This document shows positions 1-8,846 of a DNA stretch of 44,662 nucleotides, piece after piece (positions within the stretch are counted from its first letter, which is position 1; every line of letters starts with the position of its first letter). Source of the DNA: Lachnospiraceae bacterium (GTDB lineage Bacteria > Bacillota > Clostridia > Lachnospirales > Lachnospiraceae); NCBI GenBank assembly GCA_009780115.1, contig WRAQ01000027.1, positions 1-44,662 on the forward strand. Direction: 5' to 3'. Under the pieces are notes generated by a model. That model did no database searches, had not been told where the DNA came from, and saw only the letters and a program-made list of their open reading frames with translations. The position numbers were made by a program, and so were the translations under genes.

Positions 1-1
1 A

Positions 2-508
2 GATGATATTTTTGAAATACAACTAACTGATAAAGAAGAGCAATCGCCGGACGAAGCATTTAATGTTGAGAAGAAAGAATATATCGGAAGACAACCCCCT
101 GAAGGTTATGTCGAACCCGTAGCAAATGACCATCGTCAGCTTGAATTTCAGTTAGCATTAAAAGATACCTATCAGTCAAATATAGTAATTATATTAGATG
201 ATTTATATCGAATTGGCTACGATGATGGGACTTGGATTGGCTTAGATATGTATGAATGGTTACATTTATTATCAGAATTTTCACCATTTGGTTATGGCGA
301 TACTATTTTCTTTTTAGTTTATGCCATTCTGACTTATTACGATGGAAATGTATTATATGATTATTATATAAATCTTGAAGAGGATATACATAATAGTCAT
401 CCGGGTTCTTCCTCAATATTTGAGGTTCAAACCCACGGAGAAAGACCGTTGAATATATGTCTTGATTTATATAATATCAAAATTCGCGTTGAGGAAGGGA
501 TAAAGTAG
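2..508 (+). CDS. C-terminal part of an unknown protein (5' end outside window)
   Basis: The frame is open from the first bases and stops at 508, so this is the last 168 or so codons of a longer gene. An internal ATG at 248 could be taken for a start, but nothing before it interrupts the frame. The visible part is acidic at its beginning (runs of D and E, then YIGRQPPEGY) and more hydrophobic and aromatic later, with a YGDTIFFLVYAILTYYDG stretch. I do not recognise the family. Low-complexity charged N-terminal segments followed by a compact domain are common in large proteins of plasmids and integrative elements, but no mobile-element gene is visible here to support that. Confidence 0.55.
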   Translation, partial: DDIFEIQLTDKEEQSPDEAFNVEKKEYIGRQPPEGYVEPVANDHRQLEFQLALKDTYQSNIVIILDDLYRIGYDDGTWIGLDMYEWLHLLSEFSPFGYGDTIFFLVYAILTYYDGNVLYDYYINLEEDIHNSHPGSSSIFEVQTHGERPLNICLDLYNIKIRVEEGIK

Positions 509-547
509 AAAAATATAAACTGCGAACAAGGTTGTTGCGATTAAACG

Positions 548-721
548 ATGGTTAAAGGAAACCACAGGCAAATAGTATGTGCCGGTACTGCAACCATAAC
601 CGTAAGGACTAGTGACGGTAACACGCAAAGATGGGCGAAGCGGTTTAGCCTTGACCATAGTGCGCAAATTCTTGAAGCGATGAGCGCAGATTTTGAACTT
701 AGCCAACAAAAGAAGGAATAG
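548..721 (+). CDS. Small hypothetical protein, 57 aa
   Basis: ATG at 548 opens a 57-codon frame (begins MVKGNHRQIVCAGTATITV, ends ELSQQKKE, stop TAG). The composition is protein-like: a beta-rich first half (TATITVRTSDGN) and a helical, charged second half (DHSAQILEAMSADFEL). There is no convincing ribosome site before the ATG, and the stop falls about 40 bases before the start of the EFR1-type gene. I do not recognise it. It may be a real small gene or the leftover of a larger mobile-element gene, since base use here is richer in G and C than the preceding frame. Confidence 0.35.
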   Translation: MVKGNHRQIVCAGTATITVRTSDGNTQRWAKRFSLDHSAQILEAMSADFELSQQKKE

Positions 722-762
722 TATGTTGGATGAATATATACCGGCCATATAGGAGTGGAATT

Positions 763-1512
763 ATGCTTACATTATATTTTTCAGGTACAGGAAACACAAA
801 ATATGCAGCAGAGTATCTTAGTAAGATACTTGGTTTCAAGTGTCACTCTATTGAGGAAGACATAGATTTTGAACGAATTATCGGTGAGCATTTGCGGATT
901 TGTGTTTGTTATCCTATATATGGGTCGAGAATGCCACGGATTTTCAAAGAATTTGTCATGAAATATAAGAAATTACTGGAGGGCAAAGAGATTATCATAC
1001 TTATCACACAGTTAATAGGTTCAGGCGATGGAGCGAGGGCTTTTGTTGATGTATTTCCTAAAAATCATTTTAGCGTGATTTATGCCGAACATATAAATAT
1101 GCCAAATAATGTGTGTAATTTCTTTTTGCTCCCGTTAAAAAACGGGGCTGATAATCATAAAATGTTAAAACGAGCAAATGCTAAGATTGATAAGGCCTGC
1201 AAAAATATAAAAAATGGAAAAATAATTAAACGTGGCTTTAATATTTTTTCAAGTATAGCTGGATTAATGCAGGGCGTTTTTGAAAACCAAATGAATGAGC
1301 GAGGCAAAAAAGTTAGAATTGATGGTGATTATTGTAATGCTTGTGGTTTATGCGCTGACATTTGTCCGATGAAAAACTTAAGTCTTTCAAACGGACAAAT
1401 TAAACACAACGATAATTGCACAATATGCTACCGCTGTGTGAATAAATGTCCGATGAAAGCGATAACTACATTTTTTCACAGTAAGCCCAAGAAACAATAT
1501 CAAGGATTATAA
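763..1512 (+). CDS. EFR1-type flavodoxin/ferredoxin fusion protein
   Basis: The N-terminus has a flavodoxin-like FMN-binding loop (YFSGTGNTKYAAEYL, residues about 4-18) and a second flavodoxin-type segment (CVCYPIYGSRMP). The C-terminus carries two 4Fe-4S motifs, CNACGLCADICP and CTICYRCVNKCP, each of CxxCxxCxxxCP form. This layout is that of EFR1-family proteins, which are thought to pass single electrons between flavin and iron-sulfur partners in anaerobes; the exact partner is unknown. I chose ATG 763 because AGGAGTGG lies just before it; the longer start at 730 has no ribosome site. It is soluble, with no signal peptide. About 250 residues is the usual length. Confidence 0.88.
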   Translation: MLTLYFSGTGNTKYAAEYLSKILGFKCHSIEEDIDFERIIGEHLRICVCYPIYGSRMPRIFKEFVMKYKKLLEGKEIIILITQLIGSGDGARAFVDVFPKNHFSVIYAEHINMPNNVCNFFLLPLKNGADNHKMLKRANAKIDKACKNIKNGKIIKRGFNIFSSIAGLMQGVFENQMNERGKKVRIDGDYCNACGLCADICPMKNLSLSNGQIKHNDNCTICYRCVNKCPMKAITTFFHSKPKKQYQGL

Positions 1513-1666
1513 GTTCAATTTTTCAGCTACAGACAAAATTCAGGTTGCCTACACACCACCGCCCGACCACGGTATGGCTTATTGGCTAGTAATCGTTTCT
1601 TAAAATTGAAATTATTTCACAGCTATGATATATTAGTAATGAATTAATCTAAATCGGAGGCAGCCT

Positions 1667-2659
1667 ATGAAAAACACAATAACAAATAATCTTGATTTAT
1701 TTATTTCCAATAAAGGAATAATCAAACGCGGTTTCACATGGCATAATAGTATGACTAAACGTTTAGCTGCCCTTATTTATACCCTTGAAAACAAGACACT
1801 TGATTATGAGAATATTGAAAGAAGCCATAGGCTGATTAAAGATAATACAGGTATTTTTTCCAGTTTCAAAGGGAGTATGTCTCTTTGTATTGCAACGATG
1901 CTATCGCTTAATAATAGTAAAGAACAGTTATTCGCCGAAGTATTGTCAGTTTATGATAGTTTGAAAAAAGCAAAATTCCGCGCTTCCGATTATCTAGCGG
2001 TTTCAGCTTTTTTGATTGCTGCAAATACGGAAAAAGATAATTATACTAATACGGTCGAGCGGACTAAGGCATTTTATAATGGAATGAAAAAGAATAGCAG
2101 GCTTCGCACCGGGGAAGATGATTATATTTTCGCCGTAATGTTTGCCCTTTCAGATATTGAAGTTATTACCGGGACTGAACGTATGGAACAGTTATATCAA
2201 CGACTAAAAAAAGAATTTAAGCGGGCGGGGGGCAACAGCATACAGACTTTATCCCAGGTACTTGCCCTTGGCGGCAAAACTGATGAAGCGCTTGAGCATT
2301 TATTAATTTTGCGCAAAGTCTTGAAAAAGCGTAAGATAAGAATGGATAAAACATATACCTTGCCGGCCCTTGGTGTCCTTTCATTGCTTCCGTTAGACGG
2401 TGATTCTCTCGCCGACAATTTATTAGAAGCACAAAATTATCTGCGGGCGCAGAAAGGTTTCGGAAAGTTTTCGGTACCGGAACAGGAATTGTTGCTTTAT
2501 TCATCAGCCCTAATATCGGTTTCCTACGCTAAAGAAATGAAAGGCAATGTCGCCGCTTCAATTACTAACACAATAACCAACATTATCATCGCACAACAAG
2601 TGGCAATTATGATTGCCGCGATATCAGCAAGCACAGCCGCTGCCGCATCATCGGGTTGA
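1667..2659 (+). CDS. DUF4003 family protein
   Basis: This 330-residue protein matches what I remember of DUF4003: an all-helical protein with a conserved early segment (IIKRGFTWHNSMTKRLAALIY, here residues about 18-38), a middle part with RLRTGEDDYIFAVMFALSD, and a hydrophobic, Ala/Ser-rich tail (AIMIAAISASTAAAASSG). Function is unknown for the family. GGAGG lies just before ATG 1667. The stop codon overlaps or touches the start of the next lipoprotein gene, so the two are probably cotranslated. The C-terminal 30 residues are hydrophobic enough to be a membrane helix or a buried helix. There is no signal peptide. Confidence 0.75.
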   Translation: MKNTITNNLDLFISNKGIIKRGFTWHNSMTKRLAALIYTLENKTLDYENIERSHRLIKDNTGIFSSFKGSMSLCIATMLSLNNSKEQLFAEVLSVYDSLKKAKFRASDYLAVSAFLIAANTEKDNYTNTVERTKAFYNGMKKNSRLRTGEDDYIFAVMFALSDIEVITGTERMEQLYQRLKKEFKRAGGNSIQTLSQVLALGGKTDEALEHLLILRKVLKKRKIRMDKTYTLPALGVLSLLPLDGDSLADNLLEAQNYLRAQKGFGKFSVPEQELLLYSSALISVSYAKEMKGNVAASITNTITNIIIAQQVAIMIAAISASTAAAASSG

Positions 2660-2661
2660 AA

Positions 2662-4266
2662 ATGAAAAAAAGAATAATTATTACCATAAAAATATTTTTG
2701 TTCTTGTTTCTCTTTGCGGGCCTTGTTGGTTGTACTGACAATGTAGTAGATGAGTCAGAAATGATTGCCGAATCAAACGAACACCAGTTCGAAAGCCTGA
2801 TGAGCGAAGCAGAAATAAATTACGTTGTCCCAATCAGTGTCCCCAACATCATGGTCAATCAGTTGGGTTATCTTCCCGGAAGTGTAAAAATGGCTGTTTT
2901 TCGCGGCGAAAACCTGCCTGATGAGTTTCGCATAATTAATGAAAGCGGACAAACTGTTTTTATTGGAGAAATTGAAGAACGCGGTTACAATCCTGTTACC
3001 GGTGAATATATTAGTTATGGTTTTTTCACTGAATTTGATGCCCCCGGAACCTATTATCTCGAAGCCCAAATCGTGGGGCGGTCTTATAACTTTCAAATAG
3101 AGAATGATTTGTATGATTCGGTTTTTATTGCGGCCGGGCGCCAGTATTTTCTTAATCGCTGCGGAATCAGCTTGACAGAAAAATTTACCGGCCGGAGTAC
3201 CCAGAGTGCTTGTCATGTAGCAAGGGTAGAACTTCGCGAGGATGCTTCGGTGAACTTGGATGTTAGCGGGGGCTGGCATCAGGATAGCAGCGGTTCCAAA
3301 GATGTTGTTACCGCTTGCAATGTTATCAACCTTTTATTACTTTCATATGAATTAAATGGTGATGAATATAGTGATGAAACGAATATTCCTGAAAGCGGCA
3401 ACCTAATTCCCGACCTGCTTGACGAAATCCGCTATGCAATTGATTGGCTGAAGAAAATGCAAGATACAGCTACCGGTGGTGTTTATTCCGGGGTTACTAT
3501 TTTTCCAAACGCAAATAATGACAGTTATTCGGCATATATTGAACCAACATCAATTGAAGCAACGAAGATGTTTTGTGCTACAATGGCGAAATTCAGTTAT
3601 CTTTATCAGGATATTGATACAGCTTATGCAACTGAATGTTTGAAAGCAGCCGACCGGGCATGGCGTTACCTTGAAAGGAACCATACCGATTTGCTGGATG
3701 AAATGTATTTTTTTGCGGCTGCAGAAATGTATCGTGCCGCCGGGTTTCAAGCTTATCACAATATTGTTGTCCGATATTTGAATAGCGAAGCTTATCAAAA
3801 TTTATTTGATTTAAATAACAAAGACATTACCTGGGATAACCGCCAGGAAACAATTATGATGGGGGCAGTTACTTATTTATTAACACGGAAAAGAGTTGAC
3901 CGGGCATTGTGCCGTGAGATAATGAAGGATATAATGTTGATTGCCGCGGAAATATCCGGGAGGGTACGGGTTTCGCAGTACTTGACCGCCGGAAATGCAA
4001 AGCAGGATAATAATAATGAGCTGTTGACGGATATGTTTTATCTGACGATTATCAATAATATTATTCCAAATCATGAATATGGAACGATAATTGAAAACCA
4101 CCTTCACTATTTTATGGGTAGAAACTCTGCCGGAATCAGTTATATAGATGACGTTGGCGCTTTGAATTACAAGGATTTGGACAATCGTCTAGGAATTATG
4201 AATCAGATTGAATCCAATGCAAAATTGATTTTTATGATTAGTGAAATAAAAGGCAAGTCATTATGA
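2662..4266 (+). CDS. GH9-like lipoprotein, probably catalytically inactive
   Basis: A hydrophobic leader ends in LVGC, a lipobox, so the protein is likely anchored outside the membrane. Residues about 55-165 match the Ig-like cellulase N-terminal domain (MVNQLGYLP, FDAPGTYYLEA, RQYFLNRCG). The rest resembles a GH9 barrel (LIPDLLDEIRYAIDWLKKMQ, FMGRNSAGISYI). The usual GGWxDAGD motif is replaced by GGWHQDSSGSKD, losing both catalytic Asp residues, and the C-terminal NEV/NEI acid site reads NQI. It therefore looks like a non-catalytic relative, perhaps a binding protein. Start: ATG 2662 is preferred; TTG 2656 overlaps the upstream stop. About 535 residues, with no dockerin or carbohydrate-binding module seen. 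Confidence 0.72.
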   Translation: MKKRIIITIKIFLFLFLFAGLVGCTDNVVDESEMIAESNEHQFESLMSEAEINYVVPISVPNIMVNQLGYLPGSVKMAVFRGENLPDEFRIINESGQTVFIGEIEERGYNPVTGEYISYGFFTEFDAPGTYYLEAQIVGRSYNFQIENDLYDSVFIAAGRQYFLNRCGISLTEKFTGRSTQSACHVARVELREDASVNLDVSGGWHQDSSGSKDVVTACNVINLLLLSYELNGDEYSDETNIPESGNLIPDLLDEIRYAIDWLKKMQDTATGGVYSGVTIFPNANNDSYSAYIEPTSIEATKMFCATMAKFSYLYQDIDTAYATECLKAADRAWRYLERNHTDLLDEMYFFAAAEMYRAAGFQAYHNIVVRYLNSEAYQNLFDLNNKDITWDNRQETIMMGAVTYLLTRKRVDRALCREIMKDIMLIAAEISGRVRVSQYLTAGNAKQDNNNELLTDMFYLTIINNIIPNHEYGTIIENHLHYFMGRNSAGISYIDDVGALNYKDLDNRLGIMNQIESNAKLIFMISEIKGKSL

Positions 4267-4409
4267 AAGCAAGTCAGTCAATAAACATTCTCGATTGGTT
4301 CTAATTTACATTATATCTCGGGAAGAAGGCGACCTAATGCAAAAACCAAACAAGTTTGGATGCGAATTGTTTTTGACTTCCTTGCGTAATATAAATAAAG
4401 GAGTATTTT

Positions 4410-5444
4410 ATGAACATAGTAATTTTAGCCGGAGGTATCAGTCCTGAAAGAGATGTTTCATTAAACTCGGGAAAAATGATTTATGATGCCCTTAAGCAAA
4501 AAGGCCATCAGGTTATCTTACTCGATGTATATTTAGGTTATGAAGCAGAATTTTTTGGTGATTTTGCCGTAATTTTTTCACAAAATATTGATTGGGCGGC
4601 CGATATTGTTGCGATTAAAAGCGAAAGCCCGGATATTGAAGCGGTTAAGCTAAGGCGGACAGATGGGGACAAAAATTTCTTTGGCCCGAATGTGATTAAT
4701 TTGTGCCAGGCAGCCGATATTGTTTTCATCGCCCTCCATGGTGAAAGCGGCGAAAATGGCAAGATTCAGGCATCTTTTGATTTGATGGGGATTCGTTATA
4801 CCGGCAGCGGCCATATGAGTTCGGCAATCGCAATGGATAAAACACTGGCAAAAGAATTATTTGGCTGGCACGGAATCCCAACCCCGCGCAGTTTATCTTT
4901 TAATAAGAACGAAACAAATAAATTGCCGGAAGAGATGGGTTATCCGGTGATAGTTAAAGCAAATAACGGCGGTTCAAGTGTTGGTGTGGGAATTGCCGGA
5001 AATGATGTGGAGTATGCTAACGCTCTTACTGAAGCTTTCCGTTATGATGATATTGCCTTGGTTGAGCAATATATTGAAGGGCGGGAATTTTCCGTGGCAA
5101 TCCTTGCCGGAAAAGCTTTGCCGGTGATTGAAATTGCCCCGAAACAAGGATTTTTTGATTATCACAATAAATATCAGCCCGGGGCGACAGTTGAGACTTG
5201 CCCGGCCGGGATACCGGCGGAAACTGCTTTAGAATTACAGCAGCTTGCGGAAAAGGTATACAAAATATTGCGGCTTAGTAATTATGCGCGGGTTGATTTT
5301 ATGATGGATGGCAAGGGGAAAATTTACTGCCTTGAAGCTAACACATTACCGGGAATGGCTCCAACATCGTTGTTACCGCAAGAAGCCGTTGCGGTCGGGA
5401 TTAGTTTCGGCGATTTGTGTGAACAAATAATCGCCGGGGTATAG
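4410..5444 (+). CDS. ddl: D-alanine--D-alanine ligase
   Basis: An ATP-grasp ligase that joins two D-alanines in the cytoplasm for the peptidoglycan stem peptide. Visible family motifs: VILAGGISPERDVSLNSG at the N-terminus, ALHGESGENGKIQASFDLMG, YTGSGHMSSAIAMDK, PVIVKANNGGSSVGV (ATP binding), VEQYIEGREFSVAIL, and the metal-binding end LEANTLPGMAPTSLLPQ. The length of 344 residues is normal. A clear AAAGGAG site precedes ATG 4410. An insertion around residues 50-90 (SQNIDWAADIVAIK and so on) is slightly longer than in many Ddl proteins. It is followed by murF, whose product adds the D-Ala-D-Ala made here, so the two likely form one transcription unit. Confidence 0.95.
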   Translation: MNIVILAGGISPERDVSLNSGKMIYDALKQKGHQVILLDVYLGYEAEFFGDFAVIFSQNIDWAADIVAIKSESPDIEAVKLRRTDGDKNFFGPNVINLCQAADIVFIALHGESGENGKIQASFDLMGIRYTGSGHMSSAIAMDKTLAKELFGWHGIPTPRSLSFNKNETNKLPEEMGYPVIVKANNGGSSVGVGIAGNDVEYANALTEAFRYDDIALVEQYIEGREFSVAILAGKALPVIEIAPKQGFFDYHNKYQPGATVETCPAGIPAETALELQQLAEKVYKILRLSNYARVDFMMDGKGKIYCLEANTLPGMAPTSLLPQEAVAVGISFGDLCEQIIAGV

Positions 5445-5464
5445 CATGAAGAGATTTTCTAAGA

Positions 5465-5535
5465 TGTCGGGTAATGGCCCGACACCAAAAAAAGTCTAAA
5501 GCTTCACGCGGGAAGAACGAAAAAGCGCGTTCTTC
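5465..5535 (+). other. Two hairpins between ddl and murF
   Basis: Two perfect stems lie in the 113-base gap. The first is TGTCGGG (5465-5471) with CCCGACA (5478-5484), followed by an A-rich run. The second is GAAGAACG (5512-5519) with CGTTCTTC (5528-5535), 22 bases before murF. Neither has a downstream T tract, so they are not clear terminators on the + strand. They may modulate murF expression or RNA stability, or be small palindromic repeats. Confidence 0.5.
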
Positions 5536-5557
5536 ATAATTAATTGGAGGAAAATTC

Positions 5558-6952
5558 ATGAAAAATATGACCATCAAAAATATCGCGGCGGCAGTTGGCG
5601 GTGAGGTACACGGTATCGATATATCAGCAGCAGAAATAACAGGTGTTATTATTGACTCGCGCAAGCTGGAAGCAGGAAACCTTTTTATCGCAACCCGCGG
5701 TGAAAAGGCAGACGGCCATTCCTTTATCCCCCAGGTTGCCGAAAAGGGTGCGATAGCGGTAGTTTGTGAGGAAATGACCGCCGCCCCGATTCCTCATATC
5801 ATCGTTAAGGATTCGCTTAAGGCTTTAAAAGATATTGCGATTTTTTACCGCCGCCAACTTGATATACTGGTAGTTGGCATTACCGGAAGCGTGGGTAAAA
5901 CCAGTACGAAAGAATTTATTGCCGCTGTATTATCAACCCGCTACAAGACTCTGTGGACGGAGGGGAATTATAATAATGAAATCGGGGTACCTTTAACGAT
6001 TCTCAAAATCCGCGAAGAACATGAGATAGCAGTACTGGAAATGGGAATAAACGATTTTGGTGAAATGCACCGTTTATCAGAGATGGCGCGTCCGGATATT
6101 GCGGTTCTTACAAATATCGGCGATTGCCATTTGGAGCGCCTTGGTGATCGGCCCGGTGTTTTAAAAGCAAAATCAGAGATTTTTGACTTTCTTGCCGCTG
6201 ATGGAAATGTCGTTATAAATGGCGATGATGTTCTGCTTAAAACGATACCGGAGATAAACGGCCGGCCGTCACTTCGTTATGGTATTGGCGCAGGAAATGA
6301 TATCACTGCTGAACAGATTAACAATTTGGGTTTAGACGGGACATCAGCGCGGATAATAAATAAAAAGACGGGCGAGAATTTTGCGGTTAGGATTCCTCTT
6401 CCCGGTGAGCATATGATATATAATGCCCTTGCAGCAACAGCGGCCGGAAATCTGCTTGGCCTTAACCCGGCGGAGATAACAGCAGGGTTCCGCAACTTAA
6501 AATCGGTACCGGGGCGCAGTAACATTATCCATTTGCCATCCGGAATCATTATTGACGATTGTTACAATGCAAATCCGGTTTCGGTGAAAGCAGCTTTACT
6601 ATTATTAAAGAGCGCGCGAAGCCGGAAAGTGGCAATTCTTGGCGACATGGGTGAACTTGGTACCGATAAGGCGGAACTTCATGCCAAAGTGGGGCAGGAA
6701 GCAATCGAAACCGGCGTTAATGTTTTAGTCTGTATCGGTATCCTTTCATTGAATATGTATAAAGCGGCTGAAACTGTAGCTTCAGAAAGCGAAAGTGCGG
6801 TTTTAATATACCACTTTGCCGATAAAGAAAGCTTTTTAGAAAAAGCTGAAGATATTTTGTGTGCTGATGATACGGTATTGCTCAAGGCCTCGCGTTTTAT
6901 GGCTTTTGAAACCTTGGTTGATTCGCTTAAAAAAATGCCGGTTTTAAACTAA
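5558..6952 (+). CDS. murF: UDP-N-acetylmuramoyl-tripeptide--D-alanyl-D-alanine ligase
   Basis: Cytoplasmic Mur ligase that adds D-Ala-D-Ala to UDP-MurNAc-tripeptide using ATP. Domains in order: N-terminal substrate domain (TGVIIDSRKLEAGNLFIATRG), central ATPase with the P-loop VGITGSVGKTSTKEF (about 106-120), the Mur-ligase segments EGNYNNEIGVPLT and LEMGINDFGEMHRL, then the C-terminal domain with IIDDCYNANPVSVKAAL and ILGDMGELG. Length 464 is normal. The GGAGG site before ATG 5558 is strong. It follows ddl, the enzyme that makes its dipeptide substrate. Its last 9 bases overlap the end of the convergent plsC gene, so the two transcripts share a tail-to-tail boundary with no visible terminator. 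Confidence 0.96.
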   Translation: MKNMTIKNIAAAVGGEVHGIDISAAEITGVIIDSRKLEAGNLFIATRGEKADGHSFIPQVAEKGAIAVVCEEMTAAPIPHIIVKDSLKALKDIAIFYRRQLDILVVGITGSVGKTSTKEFIAAVLSTRYKTLWTEGNYNNEIGVPLTILKIREEHEIAVLEMGINDFGEMHRLSEMARPDIAVLTNIGDCHLERLGDRPGVLKAKSEIFDFLAADGNVVINGDDVLLKTIPEINGRPSLRYGIGAGNDITAEQINNLGLDGTSARIINKKTGENFAVRIPLPGEHMIYNALAATAAGNLLGLNPAEITAGFRNLKSVPGRSNIIHLPSGIIIDDCYNANPVSVKAALLLLKSARSRKVAILGDMGELGTDKAELHAKVGQEAIETGVNVLVCIGILSLNMYKAAETVASESESAVLIYHFADKESFLEKAEDILCADDTVLLKASRFMAFETLVDSLKKMPVLN

Positions 6953-7678
6953 ATCTTTATTCTTGAAATATGTTTCTTCAATAATGCTTTGAACATAACT
7001 GCCGATATGCTTCTTTTGTTCCGGTAATAATTCATTGATATAAATCGGTTTGCCATATTCGATGATAACATGGGTTTTTTTGATGAAAGGGATATGGTCT
7101 TCAAAAATGTCCGCCGAATTGTTAATCGTCATCGGGATAATCGGGCAGCCGGATTTTGCCGCGACTTTGAAACTGCCGTCATGAAAAGGTAAAAAAGTAT
7201 CGTTTACTCTATTTCTGGTCCCTTCCGGGAAAATGCAGATGGAAATTCCGGACTTAACTTTTTCAATGCAGGACAGAATCGTTTTTAAACCTTCTTTGAT
7301 ATTTTTCCGATCTAAAAATAAACAATGTAAATTGCACATCCAATTTTTAAGTAATGGAATACGCTCCACTTCTTTTTTGGCCACATATCCCGTTGGCCGC
7401 GGCACCAGCACATAAGTCAGCGGGATATCAAAATAGCTGCGATGATTACCAATATAAAGAACAGCTTTATCAAGAGGGACATTTTCTTGATTTAGCACAG
7501 TTACTTTAGTGCCGCTTATCCGTAAGCATAAGCGGAAGGCCCACAGGACGATTGCCAGCGAGCTTCTGTTTTTGAGTTCCATATTGTACTTTCCGATAAT
7601 CCATTCCATAATCAAAAGCGGGATGCTGAAGAGAAGGAAGAGGGCTATTGCTAAAAGTATAGTAATTGTTCTAATCAT
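6944..7678 (-). CDS. plsC: 1-acyl-sn-glycerol-3-phosphate acyltransferase
   Basis: Membrane-associated acyltransferase that makes phosphatidic acid from lysophosphatidic acid. It has an N-terminal transmembrane helix (ITILLAIALFLLFSIPLLI), the catalytic HX4D box in GNHRSYFDIP, the substrate-binding FPEGTRNR motif, and the later CPIIPMTI segment, in the usual order and spacing for the PlsC family. Length 244 is typical. It is encoded convergently to murF with a 9-base tail overlap. Other lysophospholipid acyltransferases share these motifs, so the acceptor is inferred. Confidence 0.9.
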   Translation of the reverse strand: MIRTITILLAIALFLLFSIPLLIMEWIIGKYNMELKNRSSLAIVLWAFRLCLRISGTKVTVLNQENVPLDKAVLYIGNHRSYFDIPLTYVLVPRPTGYVAKKEVERIPLLKNWMCNLHCLFLDRKNIKEGLKTILSCIEKVKSGISICIFPEGTRNRVNDTFLPFHDGSFKVAAKSGCPIIPMTINNSADIFEDHIPFIKKTHVIIEYGKPIYINELLPEQKKHIGSYVQSIIEETYFKNKDLV

Positions 7679-7887
7679 AATTTTAGTATATACTACTCTT
7701 TGAATGTATGCAATAAGTGCCCTTCATGGATAGCTGCAATAACACTGATTCTGGTTAGCCGCATATTTTAAAGAGATAGTACTATTCACAGCTAAAACAG
7801 CTCATAGCAACAATAATCACACAAATCGTAAAAATGCGATTTGGCGCTTGCGAATAGTATCGAAAAAATTTCTTTACCGGGGTGAAT

Positions 7888-8763
7888 ATGCGCTATGGAA
7901 TATGTAATAAACCAATTGCACCTTTATATGAGCAGGCCAAATTTTGCTTTGGGCCGTCAGATTTAAGTTCAGGAATTGCTGACGAGGTTTTGTACGGCTG
8001 GCTGGTCAAAATAAATGATGAGGCAACCGTAAATGTCAGTAACAGTGCTTTCGTTACGACCGAATATGGTTATAGCGGTTATATTGATTTAAATGACTTT
8101 ATCATTTATCCTTCATTTCAAGAACGCAGTGATGTATATTATGTTGACCGAAGTTGTATGGATATCTTAAGTGAGCCGCGGGTAGCAGCCCGGGTATTGA
8201 TGACATTATTCCGGGGTAGTTATGTGCGGATAAAGATGCCGCTTGCTTCACCGGAAGGGTGGGTTACGCTGCTCCTTAATAACGGCGGAGAAGGTTTTGT
8301 TCAGGCATGTATGCTAAAGAAGCGGATTTTACCGCTGCCGGTTTCGCCATGTGCGATATCGCAGACCTTATCTGCTAATAATCAGCTTCGTGAGGCGATT
8401 GCAAGTAGTGCCCAAAGGTATCTTGGGGCGCAATATCGCTGGGGCGGGAAAACGCCGCTTGGTATTGATTGCTCCGGCCTTACCTTTATGAGTTATTTTG
8501 AAAATGGAATTTATATATACCGCGATGCCAAATTAAAAGATGATTATCCAGTCAAGAAGATACCAATTCAGATGATTGGGGTTGGCGATTTGCTTTACTT
8601 TCCCGGCCATATTGCGTTATATTTGGGTAATAATCAGTACATCCATTCGACAACAAGGGCAGGAAGTTTCGGGGTAGCCATAAACAGCCTTGATGCAAGA
8701 ATGCCGAATTTCCGGGCTGATTTGTATGAAAAATTGACGGATATCGGCAGTGTTTTTGCTTGA
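7888..8763 (+). CDS. NlpC/P60 family peptidase with SH3-like repeats, no signal peptide
   Basis: The C-terminal third is an NlpC/P60 domain: RYLGAQYRWGGKTPLGIDCSGLTF with the catalytic Cys near residue 195, PGHIALYLG with the catalytic His near 240, and the third polar residue in YIHSTT. The first 160 residues resemble two bacterial SH3-like domains, as in gamma-D-glutamyl-L-diamino-acid endopeptidases (dipeptidyl-peptidase VI / YkfC type). No signal peptide or membrane segment is seen, which suggests a role in cytoplasmic recycling of muropeptides rather than wall cleavage. I chose ATG 7888 since GGGGTGA lies just upstream; GTG 7882 sits inside that site. It is flanked by unrelated genes, so it is likely transcribed alone. 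Confidence 0.85.
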   Translation: MRYGICNKPIAPLYEQAKFCFGPSDLSSGIADEVLYGWLVKINDEATVNVSNSAFVTTEYGYSGYIDLNDFIIYPSFQERSDVYYVDRSCMDILSEPRVAARVLMTLFRGSYVRIKMPLASPEGWVTLLLNNGGEGFVQACMLKKRILPLPVSPCAISQTLSANNQLREAIASSAQRYLGAQYRWGGKTPLGIDCSGLTFMSYFENGIYIYRDAKLKDDYPVKKIPIQMIGVGDLLYFPGHIALYLGNNQYIHSTTRAGSFGVAINSLDARMPNFRADLYEKLTDIGSVFA

Positions 8764-8846
8764 GTATTATAGTTACTATTCACGATGTGTTTATTGCCTG
8801 ACTTGCTTATATAAATGACATTGATTCACGGTAAAGGGAAAGAATT

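Noticed and set aside
467-748. 93-codon minus-strand frame
   Set aside because: It overlaps the end of the first gene and the small plus-strand frame, has no ribosome site, and its sequence is not protein-like.
2773-3279. 168-codon minus-strand frame opposite the GH9-like gene
   Set aside because: The plus-strand frame has a signal peptide and family motifs; the minus frame has none.
4367-4395. Promoter TTGTTT-17-TATAAA before ddl
   Set aside because: A start point from it would fall on or next to the ribosome site, leaving too short a leader.
7775-7861. Inverted match TACTATTC/GAATAGTA before the NlpC gene, and a repeat of TACTATTCAC after it (8774)
   Set aside because: Only 8-10 bases, with many chance partners in AT-rich sequence; not enough to call an element or insertion site.
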